From contig CAXAAR010000005.1 in NCBI GenBank assembly GCA_963966765.1, positions 1 through 47,765 of the forward strand: a stretch of 47,765 nt of DNA. Reading direction: 5' to 3'. This document shows, piece after piece, positions 34,334 through 42,848 of the stretch (positions are counted from its first letter, which is position 1; every line of letters starts with the position of its first letter). Under the pieces are notes generated by a model, which was not told the DNA's origin, ran no database searches, and worked only from the letters and a program-made list of their open reading frames with translations. The stretch comes from Aequoribacter sp003520285 (GTDB lineage Bacteria; Pseudomonadota; Gammaproteobacteria; Pseudomonadales; Halieaceae). A program made the translations under genes and the position numbers.

Positions 34334-35425
34334 TCAATCTTCGTCGGTTTGGAGTGCGCCAAGTACCACGTTCACTGTTTCCACATCACCATTGTCTTTC
34401 GTCAATGTCACCTTGACGATGTCTCCGGGTCTGAGCAGAGCAATGCGGTGCATGGTGATGCGCCCGTCGGTGACGGCCTCGTCGTTGATCGCCGTAATGA
34501 CATCGCCCGGCTCAATACCAGCTCGATCGGCTGGTCCACCGGTACTGGTCTGAGTCACCAGTAGCGCGCCTTGAGTCATTGTCTGCTGATCTCGTAGTAC
34601 GAGTGGTTGAACACTCACGCCCATCCAGCCGCGAATAACGCGCCCGTAATCAATAATATCTTGAGCGACAAAAAGCGCGAGATTAATGGGTACGGCAAGA
34701 CCAATTCCGATCCCTGCAGAAGCGCTGCCGCCACCGGTGTAGATTAAAGAATTGATGCCCAATAATTCGCCTTGGGTGTTAATCAGTGCGCCGCCGGAAT
34801 TCCCCATATGAATGGTCGCATCCGTTTGGATGTAGTCTTCATAATAGGCCCCACCTTGGAAGCCGTAGCGCCCGAGCGCAGAAATAATGCCTTGTGTCAC
34901 TGAATGTCCAAATCCGAGTGGATTCCCAATGGCCAGCACGACGTCGCCGACACGCACGCGGTTGGAGTCTCCCATAACTGCTGGATACAGGTCTTGAAGA
35001 TCTATTTTCAAGACTGCCAGATCGGTTGCAGGATCGGCGCCGATGATCTCAGCATTCGCTGTTCGATTGTCGTTCAGCAACACCTGAATAGCATCGGCGT
35101 CGGTAATGACGTGGCGGTTGGTCAGTATAATGCCATCTTCTGATAAAATGACGCCCGAACCGAGAGAGCGCTCAATCCGCTGTTCTCTGGATCGAGATCT
35201 GGGGTCGTACCGATTCAAGCGTGGGTCGGCTGCTTCGTTGACCAGCTTTGCAGTATAAATGTTGACCACCGAGGGCGTGGCTTTTGCGACCGCCGTGGCA
35301 TAGCTGGCGACCTCGAGGCCGGGCGCGTCTGAGAGAGCGTCTCTGCGAGTCAGGTCGAGGATAAAAACAGACAGGGCGAGACCCGCGATAATCGGCCAAA
35401 ACCAGTTTGAAAAAAAACCTTGCAT
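34334..35425 (-). CDS. degS: DegS/AlgW-type envelope-stress serine protease
   Basis: HtrA-family, inner-membrane-anchored protease that cuts anti-sigma factor RseA (MucA) when unfolded outer-membrane proteins are sensed. 363 residues. One N-terminal membrane helix (about 9-24) is followed by the trypsin-like domain with His105 in LTNRHVI, Asp135 in ATDLAVLK and Ser210 in MGNSGGAL. A single PDZ domain (about 255-355) marks DegS rather than DegP/DegQ, which have two. Met precedes GNSGG where E. coli DegS has His. rpoE/rseA are not in the window. Confidence 0.93.
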   Translation of the reverse strand: MQGFFSNWFWPIIAGLALSVFILDLTRRDALSDAPGLEVASYATAVAKATPSVVNIYTAKLVNEAADPRLNRYDPRSRSREQRIERSLGSGVILSEDGIILTNRHVITDADAIQVLLNDNRTANAEIIGADPATDLAVLKIDLQDLYPAVMGDSNRVRVGDVVLAIGNPLGFGHSVTQGIISALGRYGFQGGAYYEDYIQTDATIHMGNSGGALINTQGELLGINSLIYTGGGSASAGIGIGLAVPINLALFVAQDIIDYGRVIRGWMGVSVQPLVLRDQQTMTQGALLVTQTSTGGPADRAGIEPGDVITAINDEAVTDGRITMHRIALLRPGDIVKVTLTKDNGDVETVNVVLGALQTDED

Positions 35426-35481
35426 GACAGTTCACTCTGCTGTTTCGTGCAGAGTATACGCGCTAAAACAGGAGAGTTCAT

Positions 35482-36246
35482 ATGTCAGTAAGTCGAGATG
35501 ACGTTGTGATGGCATTAGAGACCTTGCTCCAGAGCTCATCATTTCAGGATTATTGTCCTAATGGGCTTCAGGTAGAGGGCTCGACAACCGTCACCAAACT
35601 TGCAACGGCAGTCACAGCGAGTATGAGTGCGATTCAAGCGGCGCGAGAGTGGGGTGCGGATACTTTGCTGGTGCATCACGGCTATTTTTGGCGCGGTGAG
35701 AGCGCCACTTTGGTTGGCATGAAAAAGCGTCGAGTGGCGCAACTGATCAGCGCCGATATGAACTTACTGGCTTACCACCTACCCCTTGACTATCACCTTG
35801 AGCTTGGCAATAACACGGCATTAGGGCAGGAATTAGCGCGGTACTTACCGCCGTTTGAGCAGACGATGGGGCACGCGGAACAGCCCATTTGGCAGGGGTG
35901 TTTTGCGACGCCGTGCGATCCAGCGACGTTCTCAGAGGGCTTGGGTCGGGCTGTCTCACGAGCTCCGTTGTGGATTGATGGCGGCAGTAAGTCCATTACG
36001 CGCTTTGGTTGGTGCACTGGGGGTGCTCAAGACTTAATCGATGCCGCGGCTCAAATGAACCTAGAGGCGTTTATTTCAGGTGAGATTTCGGAGCGGACAA
36101 CTCACAGTGCAAGAGAGCAGGGCATTCATTTTTTTGCAGCCGGCCATCACGCCACCGAGCGTTACGGGGTGCAGCGGTTGGGGGCGTGGTTGTCTTCAAG
36201 GTTCGCCATCGAGCACCGATTTTTTGATCTTGATAACCCTGCTTAG
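35482..36246 (+). CDS. Nif3-like dinuclear metal centre protein (YbgI family)
   Basis: 254-residue member of the Nif3/DUF34 family, hexameric toroids with a two-metal centre. The exact reaction is unsettled, with GTP cyclohydrolase-like activity reported for some. Metal ligands visible are His65-His66 in LLVHHGYFWRG, Asp102 region (HLPLDYH) and the C-terminal GHHATERYG. It opens with DYCPNGLQVEG, characteristic of the family. AGGAG lies 7 nt before ATG. It is divergent from degS, a pairing also seen beside algW in Pseudomonas. Confidence 0.94.
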   Translation: MSVSRDDVVMALETLLQSSSFQDYCPNGLQVEGSTTVTKLATAVTASMSAIQAAREWGADTLLVHHGYFWRGESATLVGMKKRRVAQLISADMNLLAYHLPLDYHLELGNNTALGQELARYLPPFEQTMGHAEQPIWQGCFATPCDPATFSEGLGRAVSRAPLWIDGGSKSITRFGWCTGGAQDLIDAAAQMNLEAFISGEISERTTHSAREQGIHFFAAGHHATERYGVQRLGAWLSSRFAIEHRFFDLDNPA

Positions 36247-36257
36247 CTGGGATTAAT

Positions 36258-36707
36258 TCAGGCGGAGCGTTCGTTAAGGCCGTAGCGCTCATTCAACATT
36301 CCCGGTTCATCGGGAGATGTTTTGGGGGCGTAATCCAGCGGCGGCTTGCGACTCTGATAATCTACCACGGGATCTGTCTCGGCCGACTCGATGGCTTGCA
36401 CGAGAGTTTGAGGCAGCTGATTTTGGTCGCACAAGGCGGAAGCACCTTCTGACAAATGTTCGTACACGGATCGATAATTCTGTGTCAGTTGGCCGACAAG
36501 CCTCGCCGTTTCGCTAAAGTGCTGGTTGACGTCTTGTTGGTACTGCGCGTGTTTTTCTTCCAAGGCAGACAAGGATTCCTCAAGCTCCGCTTCTCGGCTA
36601 TCGCTCGGTTGAGCGCCATGCTTACCCGCGTACCACCCGGCCAAAAAGGCAATGGCAGTGAGGAGCAGACCGGCGATGATGAGTGTTACTGACGTTAGTT
36701 CAATCAC
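36258..36707 (-). CDS. zapG: Z-ring/elongasome-associated protein ZapG (YhcB, DUF1043)
   Basis: Inner-membrane protein that influences cell division and envelope synthesis in enterics. The start is GTG 36707 (149 residues), with AGAGGA about 7 nt upstream. A longer in-frame version would run past the natural N-terminal helix. One membrane helix (about 8-28) is followed by a coiled coil (about 38-95: LEESLSALEEKHAQYQQDVNQHF), the family motif of HF then LTQNYRSVYEHL, and a low-complexity tail. It sits divergently beside zapE, as in E. coli. Confidence 0.92.
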   Translation of the reverse strand: MIELTSVTLIIAGLLLTAIAFLAGWYAGKHGAQPSDSREAELEESLSALEEKHAQYQQDVNQHFSETARLVGQLTQNYRSVYEHLSEGASALCDQNQLPQTLVQAIESAETDPVVDYQSRKPPLDYAPKTSPDEPGMLNERYGLNERSA

Positions 36708-36842
36708 AATGAAGTCCTCTATGAAGTGCGAGTATAGCCCTAATTTAAAAATTTCTGAATGCTTTGTCGCGTCAGTAACTTGCCTCTTTCGATTCACATC
36801 GCTAGAGTTTCGCGCTGACTTCCTGCCTCCGAGATCGTTTGA

Positions 36843-37940
36843 ATGAGTGTCCCCAAGCTAATGAGCCCCAGTCAGCGCTACAGTGAGCAATTGCGCACTG
36901 GTGTGCTCCTGCCGGATGGTGATCAAGCTCGCGCTATAGAGTTGCTTGAGGACTTGTATCAGCGGCTTGTGGCACCGGTGCCATGGCTGCAGCGCAAACT
37001 ACCGTGGCGTTCCAAGCCAGGCCCCCAGACCGGCCTCTACCTGTGGGGTGGGGTAGGTCGTGGCAAAACTCACTTGCTCGATTTGTTTTTTGATTCCCTG
37101 CCACCTGAGCTCGGTCTCAGAGTCCATTTTCATAGGTTTATGTATCGGGTACACGCGGATCTGGCGCGATTACAAGGTCACAAGAACCCGCTTGAGTCGG
37201 TTGCGGACGGCATTGCCGCCGAGGCGCGCGTGCTGTGTTTCGATGAGTTTTTTGTCACCGACATTGGCGACGCTATGATTTTGGCTGGCTTGATGGAGGC
37301 TCTATTCGAACGGGGTATCACGCTCGTAGCAACTTCAAATATCGAGCCCGGTAGGCTCTACGAGAACGGGTTGCAGCGGCAAAGATTTATCCCGGCGATC
37401 CACTTGATTCAGCGTTATGTTCAGGTTTTCAACCTTGATTCGGGCATCGATTATCGGCTTCGAACGCTGCAACAACTTCCCTTATATCTGACCCCCGATG
37501 ACACTGCAGCGCGCGCCGCCTTGCGCGATATGTTTCAAAAGCTGGCGCCTCACGCTGCTGAGGCAGAGACGACAGTGACTGTTCTGGGCCGAGTTCTGCC
37601 GGTTGAGGCCATTGCCGATGATGTGGTCTGGTTCACTTTTGAGGCACTGTGCGATGGTCCTAGGTCGCAGAATGACTATATCGAACTTGCGCGCATCTAC
37701 CACACAGTGCTACTGCAGTCGGTGCCGATTTTCTCTGGTGCGAACGATGATCAGGCGCGACGCTTCGTGAATTTGGTAGATGAGTTTTATGATCGGGGTG
37801 TTAAGCTGGTCTTGAGTGCTGACGGGGCTCTGCTCGATCTGTATCAGGGCCATCGGTTGACATTCGTGTTTGAGCGCACCATTTCTCGGCTTCAAGAAAT
37901 GCAATCCGAGGACTATTTAGCCAGCCCACATAAACCATAG
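36843..37940 (+). CDS. zapE: Cell division AAA ATPase ZapE (YhcM)
   Basis: AFG1-like ATPase that affects Z-ring stability in E. coli. 365 residues. Walker A GGVGRGKT is at 69-76, Walker B CFDEFFVTDIGDAM follows, and a sensor-like TSNIEP strand is present. It is divergent from zapG across 135 bp and lies upstream of rplM-rpsI, the same order as in E. coli and Pseudomonas. Confidence 0.96.
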   Translation: MSVPKLMSPSQRYSEQLRTGVLLPDGDQARAIELLEDLYQRLVAPVPWLQRKLPWRSKPGPQTGLYLWGGVGRGKTHLLDLFFDSLPPELGLRVHFHRFMYRVHADLARLQGHKNPLESVADGIAAEARVLCFDEFFVTDIGDAMILAGLMEALFERGITLVATSNIEPGRLYENGLQRQRFIPAIHLIQRYVQVFNLDSGIDYRLRTLQQLPLYLTPDDTAARAALRDMFQKLAPHAAEAETTVTVLGRVLPVEAIADDVVWFTFEALCDGPRSQNDYIELARIYHTVLLQSVPIFSGANDDQARRFVNLVDEFYDRGVKLVLSADGALLDLYQGHRLTFVFERTISRLQEMQSEDYLASPHKP

Positions 37941-37995
37941 TGCTCCGCTGCTGGCGCGTCGGGGCTTGGCATTTTATTTTGTGGAAAATTAGCGC

Positions 37996-38024
37996 TTGAA
38001 AAGCGCGATTCGATTGAGTAGTAT
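37996..38024 (+). promoter_or_regulatory. rplM-rpsI promoter overlapped by an inverted repeat
   Basis: TTGAAA (37996-38001), a 17-nt spacer and TAGTAT (38019-38024) form a good sigma-70 promoter about 40 nt before the rplM start. A perfect 6-bp inverted repeat GCGCTT/AAGCGC with a GAA centre (37992-38006) covers the -35. The discriminator after the -10 is GC-rich, as for stringently controlled ribosomal promoters. Confidence 0.65.
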
Positions 38025-38063
38025 TCGCGCTCTCTAAATTTAGCCCTACAAGGCCAATTCAAC

Positions 38064-38492
38064 ATGAAAACCTACAGCGCAAAAACCGGCGAAGTGAACC
38101 AAGCATGGTTCATTGTTGACGCCACAGATAAGACGCTCGGGCGTCTTGCGAGCGAAATTGCTCACCGTCTGCGTGGCAAGCACAAGCCAGAGTACACCCC
38201 GCACATTGATACTGGCGATTACATTGTGGTCGTTAACGCCGAGAAGGTTAAAGTAACTGGCGCGAAGTCGACCGATAAAATGTATCACCATCACACCGGT
38301 TATCCTGGTGGCCTCAAGTCTTTCTCGTTCGAAAAGCTGATTGAGCGTGCCCCAGAAAGAGTTCTTCAGCGCGCTGTTAAAGGTATGTTGCCGCGCAATC
38401 CTCTTGGCCGCGCCATGTTTAGAAAGTTAAAAGTATATGCAGGTAGTGAGCATCCGCATACGGCGCAGCAACCTGAAACATTGAATATTTAA
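38064..38492 (+). CDS. rplM: 50S ribosomal protein L13
   Basis: Early-assembly 50S protein binding 23S rRNA domain II. 142 residues, identical in length to E. coli L13. WFIVDATDKTLGRLASEIAHRLRGK and the C-terminal GMLPRNPLGR followed by YAGSEHPHTAQQP are unmistakable. In E. coli L13 also represses its own rplM-rpsI mRNA; whether the 40-nt leader here allows that is unknown. rpsI follows by 15 bp. Confidence 0.99.
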   Translation: MKTYSAKTGEVNQAWFIVDATDKTLGRLASEIAHRLRGKHKPEYTPHIDTGDYIVVVNAEKVKVTGAKSTDKMYHHHTGYPGGLKSFSFEKLIERAPERVLQRAVKGMLPRNPLGRAMFRKLKVYAGSEHPHTAQQPETLNI

Positions 38493-38507
38493 GGAATTGT
38501 GACGATT

Positions 38508-38900
38508 ATGGCAGCAGCTCAGTACTACGGCACAGGCCGACGCAAAACCTCTACCGCTCGGGTTTTCTTAACTCAAGGCGAAGGGGTGATCACAATCAAT
38601 GACCGACCCATTGATCAGTACTTCGGTCGCCAAGTGGCACGAATGATTGTTCGTCAGCCGTTAGAGCTCGTCGAGATGGCACAGCGGTTCAACGTGAATG
38701 TCACCGTCGCCGGTGGTGGAAGCTTTGGCCAAGCGGGCGCAATTCGTCACGGTATCACCAGAGCTCTTATGGAATATGACGAGACACTCAGATCTGCCTT
38801 GCGTAAAGCAGGATATGTAACTCGGGATGCTCGTGAAGTTGAGAGAAAGAAAGTAGGCCTGCGAAAAGCGCGCAAACGTCCTCAATTCTCGAAGCGATAA
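38508..38900 (+). CDS. rpsI: 30S ribosomal protein S9
   Basis: 30S head protein whose basic C-terminal tail reaches the P-site tRNA anticodon. From ATG 38508 it is 130 residues, like E. coli and Pseudomonas. It begins with the conserved QYYGTGRRKTSTARVF and ends with the KARKRPQFSKR tail. An in-frame GTG at 38499 lies nearer the AAGGA (38491-38495) but would add three residues not seen in relatives; the ATG spacing is 12 nt. It is followed by a strong terminator. Confidence 0.97.
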   Translation: MAAAQYYGTGRRKTSTARVFLTQGEGVITINDRPIDQYFGRQVARMIVRQPLELVEMAQRFNVNVTVAGGGSFGQAGAIRHGITRALMEYDETLRSALRKAGYVTRDAREVERKKVGLRKARKRPQFSKR

Positions 38901-38920
38901 ACACCTTCCGTTCATACCCA

Positions 38921-38957
38921 AAGCCCGATTTATTTCGGGCTTTTTTATTTTTATTTT
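38921..38957 (+). terminator. Intrinsic terminator after rpsI
   Basis: AGCCCGA (38922-38928) pairs with TCGGGCT (38935-38941) around a short AT loop, followed by a T-rich tract from 38941. It ends the rplM-rpsI unit and separates it from petA. The rest of 38958-39125 holds no gene that I can see. Confidence 0.9.
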
Positions 38958-39125
38958 AAGACCTTGTTTTGAATCATTTTTGTCTACGAAAAAAGCGATC
39001 TTAAAGTCCTTTCGGCTTGTATCTCGCGGCCAAACTCATTACCATTCGATTCATTTTTAAGTCGGTGGTTTTTGACGCTCCACAGTGCGTTGGGATCATC
39101 ATGTTTGTCTGGGGTGGGATGAATT

Positions 39126-39722
39126 ATGTCTGATGAAACTGTAAATACGACCAGGCGTCGGTTTCTAACCGCGGCGACAAGCGCGGTAGGGGTCGCTGGT
39201 GCGGTCGGTATTGCAACACCATTCTTGGGTTCATGGCAGCCCTCGGCCAAGGCAAAGGCGGCGGGCGCTCCCGTGAAAGCGGATATTTCGAAGCTTGAGC
39301 CAGGTCAAATGATTGTGGTCGAGTGGCGTGGTAAGCCCGTTTATATCGTGAATCGCACTGCGGACATGTTAGCGGGTTTGCCGCAGCTAGATGCGACCCT
39401 CAAAGATCCCGAATCAGTGATCTCGACTCAGCCCGATTATATCTCGGGTCCAGAGCGCGCCATTCGCCCCGAGTTACTAGTGGTAGAGGGGCTCTGCACG
39501 CACCTAGGGTGTGCACCAAAGTATCGCCCCGAAGTAGGGGCTGCTGATTTGGGTGGTGACGCATGGCTGGGTGGTTTTTTCTGCCCATGCCACGGCTCTA
39601 AATTTGACCTCTCTGGTCGTGTTTATGCAGGTGTCCCCGCCTCGACGAATTTAGTTGTTCCGCCCTATTCATTTGAGTCTGACAGGGTGGTGGTCATTGG
39701 TGTTGATACGGAGGTCGGGTGA
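39126..39722 (+). CDS. petA: Ubiquinol-cytochrome c reductase Rieske iron-sulfur subunit
   Basis: Carries the [2Fe-2S] cluster that takes the first electron from ubiquinol at the Qo site of the bc1 complex. 198 residues. An N-terminal twin-arginine signal-anchor (TRRRFLTAA, then a hydrophobic helix to about 35) is followed by a flexible Ala/Lys hinge. Cluster ligands are Cys124 and His126 in CTHLGC, and Cys153 and His156 in CPCHGS; the disulfide partners are Cys129 and Cys155. The ribosome site is weak. The stop overlaps the next start by 4 bp. Confidence 0.98.
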   Translation: MSDETVNTTRRRFLTAATSAVGVAGAVGIATPFLGSWQPSAKAKAAGAPVKADISKLEPGQMIVVEWRGKPVYIVNRTADMLAGLPQLDATLKDPESVISTQPDYISGPERAIRPELLVVEGLCTHLGCAPKYRPEVGAADLGGDAWLGGFFCPCHGSKFDLSGRVYAGVPASTNLVVPPYSFESDRVVVIGVDTEVG

Positions 39723-41761
39723 TGATTAACGCTCTAGTAGGATTACGCGACTGGGTTGATGCTCGCTTACCAATCGTGCGCGCTTGGAATACCCACATGG
39801 GTGAGTACTATGCGCCTAAGAACTTCAATTTTTGGTACTTCTTTGGCGTCCTATCGCTAGTCGTATTGGTGAATCAGTTGCTCACCGGTATCTGGCTGAC
39901 CATGAGTTACACGCCCAGCGCAGAAAACGCTTTCGCCTCGGTTGAGTACATCATGCGCGATGTCGAGTACGGCTGGTTGATTCGATACATGCATTCAACG
40001 GGTGCATCTGCATTTTTCGTAGTTATCTATCTACACATGTTCAGAGCCATTTTGTACGGCTCTTACCAAAAGCCCAGAGAGTTGATCTGGATCTTTGGTA
40101 TGTTGATTTTCGTGGTGCTTATGGCCGAGGCCTTTGTCGGTTACGTATTGCCCTGGGGCCAAATGTCGTATTGGGGCGCACAAGTGATTATCTCGCTGTT
40201 TGGTGCAATACCCGTGGTGGGCGAAGATCTGGTCACTTGGATCAGAGGCGATTACCTGATTTCAGGCATTACCCTGAACCGCTTCTTTGCACTGCATGTT
40301 GTCGCTTTACCCATCGTGCTCTTAGCACTGGTTGTACTGCATTTGTTAGCCTTGCACGAAGTCGGCTCAAACAACCCAGATGGTGTCGAGATCAAAAAGC
40401 ACAAAGACGAGAACGGTGTGCCACTGGATGGTATTCGTTTTCATCCATACTATTCAGTTCATGACTTGCAAGCGATTGCGGTCTTTCTTTTCATCTTCTG
40501 CGGCGTCATCTTCTTCATGCCAGAGATGGGTGGCTACTTTCTTGAGTTTGCTAACTTTGAGGAGGCCAACCCGCTAAAGACCCCCGACCATATAGCACCG
40601 GTGTGGTACTTCACGCCGTTCTATTCAGTGCTGCGTGCAGTTCCCGATAAATTCTGGGGTTTTGTTGCCTTCGCGGCGTCGGTCGCAATCCCATTTTTGC
40701 TGCCGTGGCTCGATCGTTCGCCTGTCAGAAGCTGGCGGTATAAGGGCAATATTACCAAGGTGATGCTTGCCCTGTTTGTCGCCTCTTTCGTAATCCTGGG
40801 TGTTTTAGGTGTTAAGGCACCGACCCCTGAGCGAACCCTGTTGGCGCAAATCTGCTCGGTGATCTACTTTGCATTCTTCTTGCTAATGCCGATTTGGTCC
40901 GCCATGGATAAGACCAAACCAGTGCCTGAACGAGTCACGATGGACGGTGGTATCGGGACAATGGGCGTGCTGGGTGCGGGCAGTATCATTGCTGTGCTGA
41001 TCTTCTTGCCACTGAAAGCGGTTGGTGCTGAATCCGCGTTTGCCTGTGGCAGCATCCCATGCGATGAGATCAAAACGGATCATTCGAACAAAGCCTCGTT
41101 GCAAAGCGGTGCGAAGTTGTACATGAACTACTGCCACGCTTGTCACACCATGCAGTACTCGCGTTACAATCGGGTAGCAGAAGATTTGGGGATTCCCGAA
41201 GATCTCTTTGCCGCGAATCTCAAGTTTGATCCTGACGTCAAAATGGGCTCTCTGATGTACAATGCGATGGATAAGGACCTAGCGAAGCAGTGGTTCGGTG
41301 CGACGCCTCCCGACCTGACCATGATTTCTAGAGCGCGTCAGCCCGAGTGGCTTTACACCTATTTAAGGACGTTTTACGAGGATCCCACACGACCTTACGG
41401 CGTCAATAATAAGGTCTTCAAAGACGTTGGTATGCCCCACGTTCTGGCAGAGCTGCAGGGTATAAAAACCTGCGCTATGGGTCCCAGTACAGCAGCTAAT
41501 GGTGGCGTTAAAAGAGATCCTTTAACCGGTGAGGATATCTATGACGTGCCATGTGGCCGGCTGGAAGTAAAACAGGCAGGTCTCATGTCTCCCGCCGAGT
41601 TTGATGTCGCAATGTATGATTTGGTGAATTTCTTATCGTATACTGCCGAGCCGATGGCGGAAGATAGAAAGCGCATTGGTATCTTTACACTGCTGTTTAT
41701 TTCGCTTTTCTTTGTGCTAGCGTGGTTGTTGAATCGCGAGTATTGGAAAGACGTGCACTAA
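39719..41761 (+). CDS. petBC: Cytochrome b-cytochrome c1 fusion (bc1 complex polyprotein)
   Basis: One continuous 680-residue frame. Residues 1-400 are cytochrome b: eight membrane helices, heme ligand pairs His92/His106 and His193/His208, and the Qo motif as PVWY (294-297, classically PEWY). Residues 413-435 are a hydrophobic segment ending AVGA, a likely signal-peptidase site after residue 437. Residues 438-680 are cytochrome c1: heme motif CHACH (472-476), axial Met572 in VGMPHVL, and a C-terminal membrane anchor (about 653-672). Topology works: the b part ends cytoplasmic and the extra helix leads c1 to the periplasm. The arrangement matches fbcH of Bradyrhizobium, whose product is cut in two. 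Pseudomonas has separate genes here. Confidence 0.96.
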   Translation: MMINALVGLRDWVDARLPIVRAWNTHMGEYYAPKNFNFWYFFGVLSLVVLVNQLLTGIWLTMSYTPSAENAFASVEYIMRDVEYGWLIRYMHSTGASAFFVVIYLHMFRAILYGSYQKPRELIWIFGMLIFVVLMAEAFVGYVLPWGQMSYWGAQVIISLFGAIPVVGEDLVTWIRGDYLISGITLNRFFALHVVALPIVLLALVVLHLLALHEVGSNNPDGVEIKKHKDENGVPLDGIRFHPYYSVHDLQAIAVFLFIFCGVIFFMPEMGGYFLEFANFEEANPLKTPDHIAPVWYFTPFYSVLRAVPDKFWGFVAFAASVAIPFLLPWLDRSPVRSWRYKGNITKVMLALFVASFVILGVLGVKAPTPERTLLAQICSVIYFAFFLLMPIWSAMDKTKPVPERVTMDGGIGTMGVLGAGSIIAVLIFLPLKAVGAESAFACGSIPCDEIKTDHSNKASLQSGAKLYMNYCHACHTMQYSRYNRVAEDLGIPEDLFAANLKFDPDVKMGSLMYNAMDKDLAKQWFGATPPDLTMISRARQPEWLYTYLRTFYEDPTRPYGVNNKVFKDVGMPHVLAELQGIKTCAMGPSTAANGGVKRDPLTGEDIYDVPCGRLEVKQAGLMSPAEFDVAMYDLVNFLSYTAEPMAEDRKRIGIFTLLFISLFFVLAWLLNREYWKDVH

Positions 41762-41771
41762 GCGGTCTGCT

Positions 41772-41801
41772 GCCGACACTTTGCGTCGGCTTTATGTTTT
41801 T
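41772..41801 (+). terminator. Probable intrinsic terminator after petBC
   Basis: GCCGAC (41772-41777) pairs with GTCGGC (41785-41790) over a 7-nt loop, followed by a T-rich run (41791-41801, interrupted by AG). It lies 11 bp after the petBC stop and just before the sspA ribosome site, so some read-through into sspA is possible. Confidence 0.7.
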
Positions 41802-41815
41802 ACTGAGGTAATTTG

Positions 41816-42442
41816 ATGGGTATCGTGACTAAACGATCTTCGATGACTTTCTTTTCTGACAACACATGTCATTACAGTCACCGCGTTAGAATTGTATTGG
41901 CTGAGAAGGGCGTAACGGTTGATTTGATCGAGGTCGAACCTGATCATTTGCCGGCCGAGCTCGCTGATCTGAACCCCTACAATTCTTTGCCCACCTTAGT
42001 TGATCGTGATCTGGTGTTGTATGAATCGAAAGTGATGATGGAATATCTCGATGAGCGTTTCCCTCACCCGCCTTTATTACCCGTTTATCCCGTAGCGCGC
42101 GCCGAAAGTCGCCTCTACATGCACCGCATTGAGCTGGATTGGTGTGGATTGGTTCGAACCATCGAGACTGGCTCTGAGCCTGCCAAGACCGAGGCAGCCA
42201 AAGCGCTCGCGGAAAGTTTTACCGGTATCGCACCGATCTTCGCCGAAAAACCGTTTTTCATGAGCGACGAGTTCACTTTGGTGGATTGCTGTTTGGCCCC
42301 TATTCTTTGGCGTCTGCCTTCATACGGTATTGACTTAAAATTGACCAAGCAGACGAAGCCGCTGTTTACCTATATGGAAACATTGTTTGATCGTGAGTCA
42401 TTCCAGGAATCCTTGTCGCCTCAAGAAAGAGAGATGCGCTAG
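41816..42442 (+). CDS. sspA: Stringent starvation protein A
   Basis: RNA-polymerase-associated protein with a glutathione S-transferase fold that modulates transcription in stationary phase. 208 residues from ATG 41816 (GAGG 7 nt upstream; the TTG just before it is not needed). The N-terminal thioredoxin-like domain has TFFSDNTCHYSHRVRIVLAEKG and NPYNSLPTLVDRDLVLYES. The C-terminal helical domain has FTLVDCCLAPILWRL. It is followed by sspB at once, as in E. coli. Confidence 0.96.
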   Translation: MGIVTKRSSMTFFSDNTCHYSHRVRIVLAEKGVTVDLIEVEPDHLPAELADLNPYNSLPTLVDRDLVLYESKVMMEYLDERFPHPPLLPVYPVARAESRLYMHRIELDWCGLVRTIETGSEPAKTEAAKALAESFTGIAPIFAEKPFFMSDEFTLVDCCLAPILWRLPSYGIDLKLTKQTKPLFTYMETLFDRESFQESLSPQEREMR

Positions 42443-42446
42443 AGGT

Positions 42447-42848
42447 ATGAGTCGACACACCATGACCTCGAGCAAGCCTTATTTTGTGAGAGGGTTGTAT
42501 GCTTGGATAGTCGACAACAATTGCACCCCCTATTTGCTGGTCGATGCTTCACTGCACGGTGTGATGGTGCCGCCAGAGTTCGTGAAAGACGGTCAAATCG
42601 TGTTGAATATCGCGCCTGGTGCGGTAGTGGATTTCCACTTATCGGATGACGCTGTTCATTTCAACGCCCGATTTTCGGGAAAACCGATTGACGTTTGGGT
42701 GCCGATGCCGGCTGTGCTTGGTATTTACGCGAAAGAGAATGGCCAGGGTATGATGTTTGAGCCCTCGTCCTCTGGGCCAGATCCTGATCCAAACTCAGTG
42801 ACTAGCAGTGGAGCCCCCAAGAAGCCCACCCTCACGGTGGTTAAGTAG
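42447..42848 (+). CDS. sspB: ClpXP adaptor SspB
   Basis: Binds ssrA-tagged peptides from stalled ribosomes and delivers them to ClpXP. 133 residues from ATG 42447, which aligns in length with the E. coli N-terminus; ATG 42462 is an alternative because AGAGGT abuts the first ATG. PYFVRGLYAWIVDNNCTPYLLVDA and GQIVLNIAPGAV are the substrate-binding domain. A short Pro/Ser linker leads to the C-terminal ClpX-binding motif LTVVK. The linker is shorter than that of E. coli. Confidence 0.96.
   Translation: MSRHTMTSSKPYFVRGLYAWIVDNNCTPYLLVDASLHGVMVPPEFVKDGQIVLNIAPGAVVDFHLSDDAVHFNARFSGKPIDVWVPMPAVLGIYAKENGQGMMFEPSSSGPDPDPNSVTSSGAPKKPTLTVVK

Noticed and set aside
34790..34800. DegS might be an inactive protease because Met replaces the residue before GNSGG
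   Set aside because: His105, Asp135 and Ser210 are all present, and this position is variable in the family.
35760..36060. Possible pseudogene or frameshift in the nif3-like gene because of several overlapping frames
   Set aside because: The 254-residue frame is intact and carries both metal-binding motifs; other frames are shadows.
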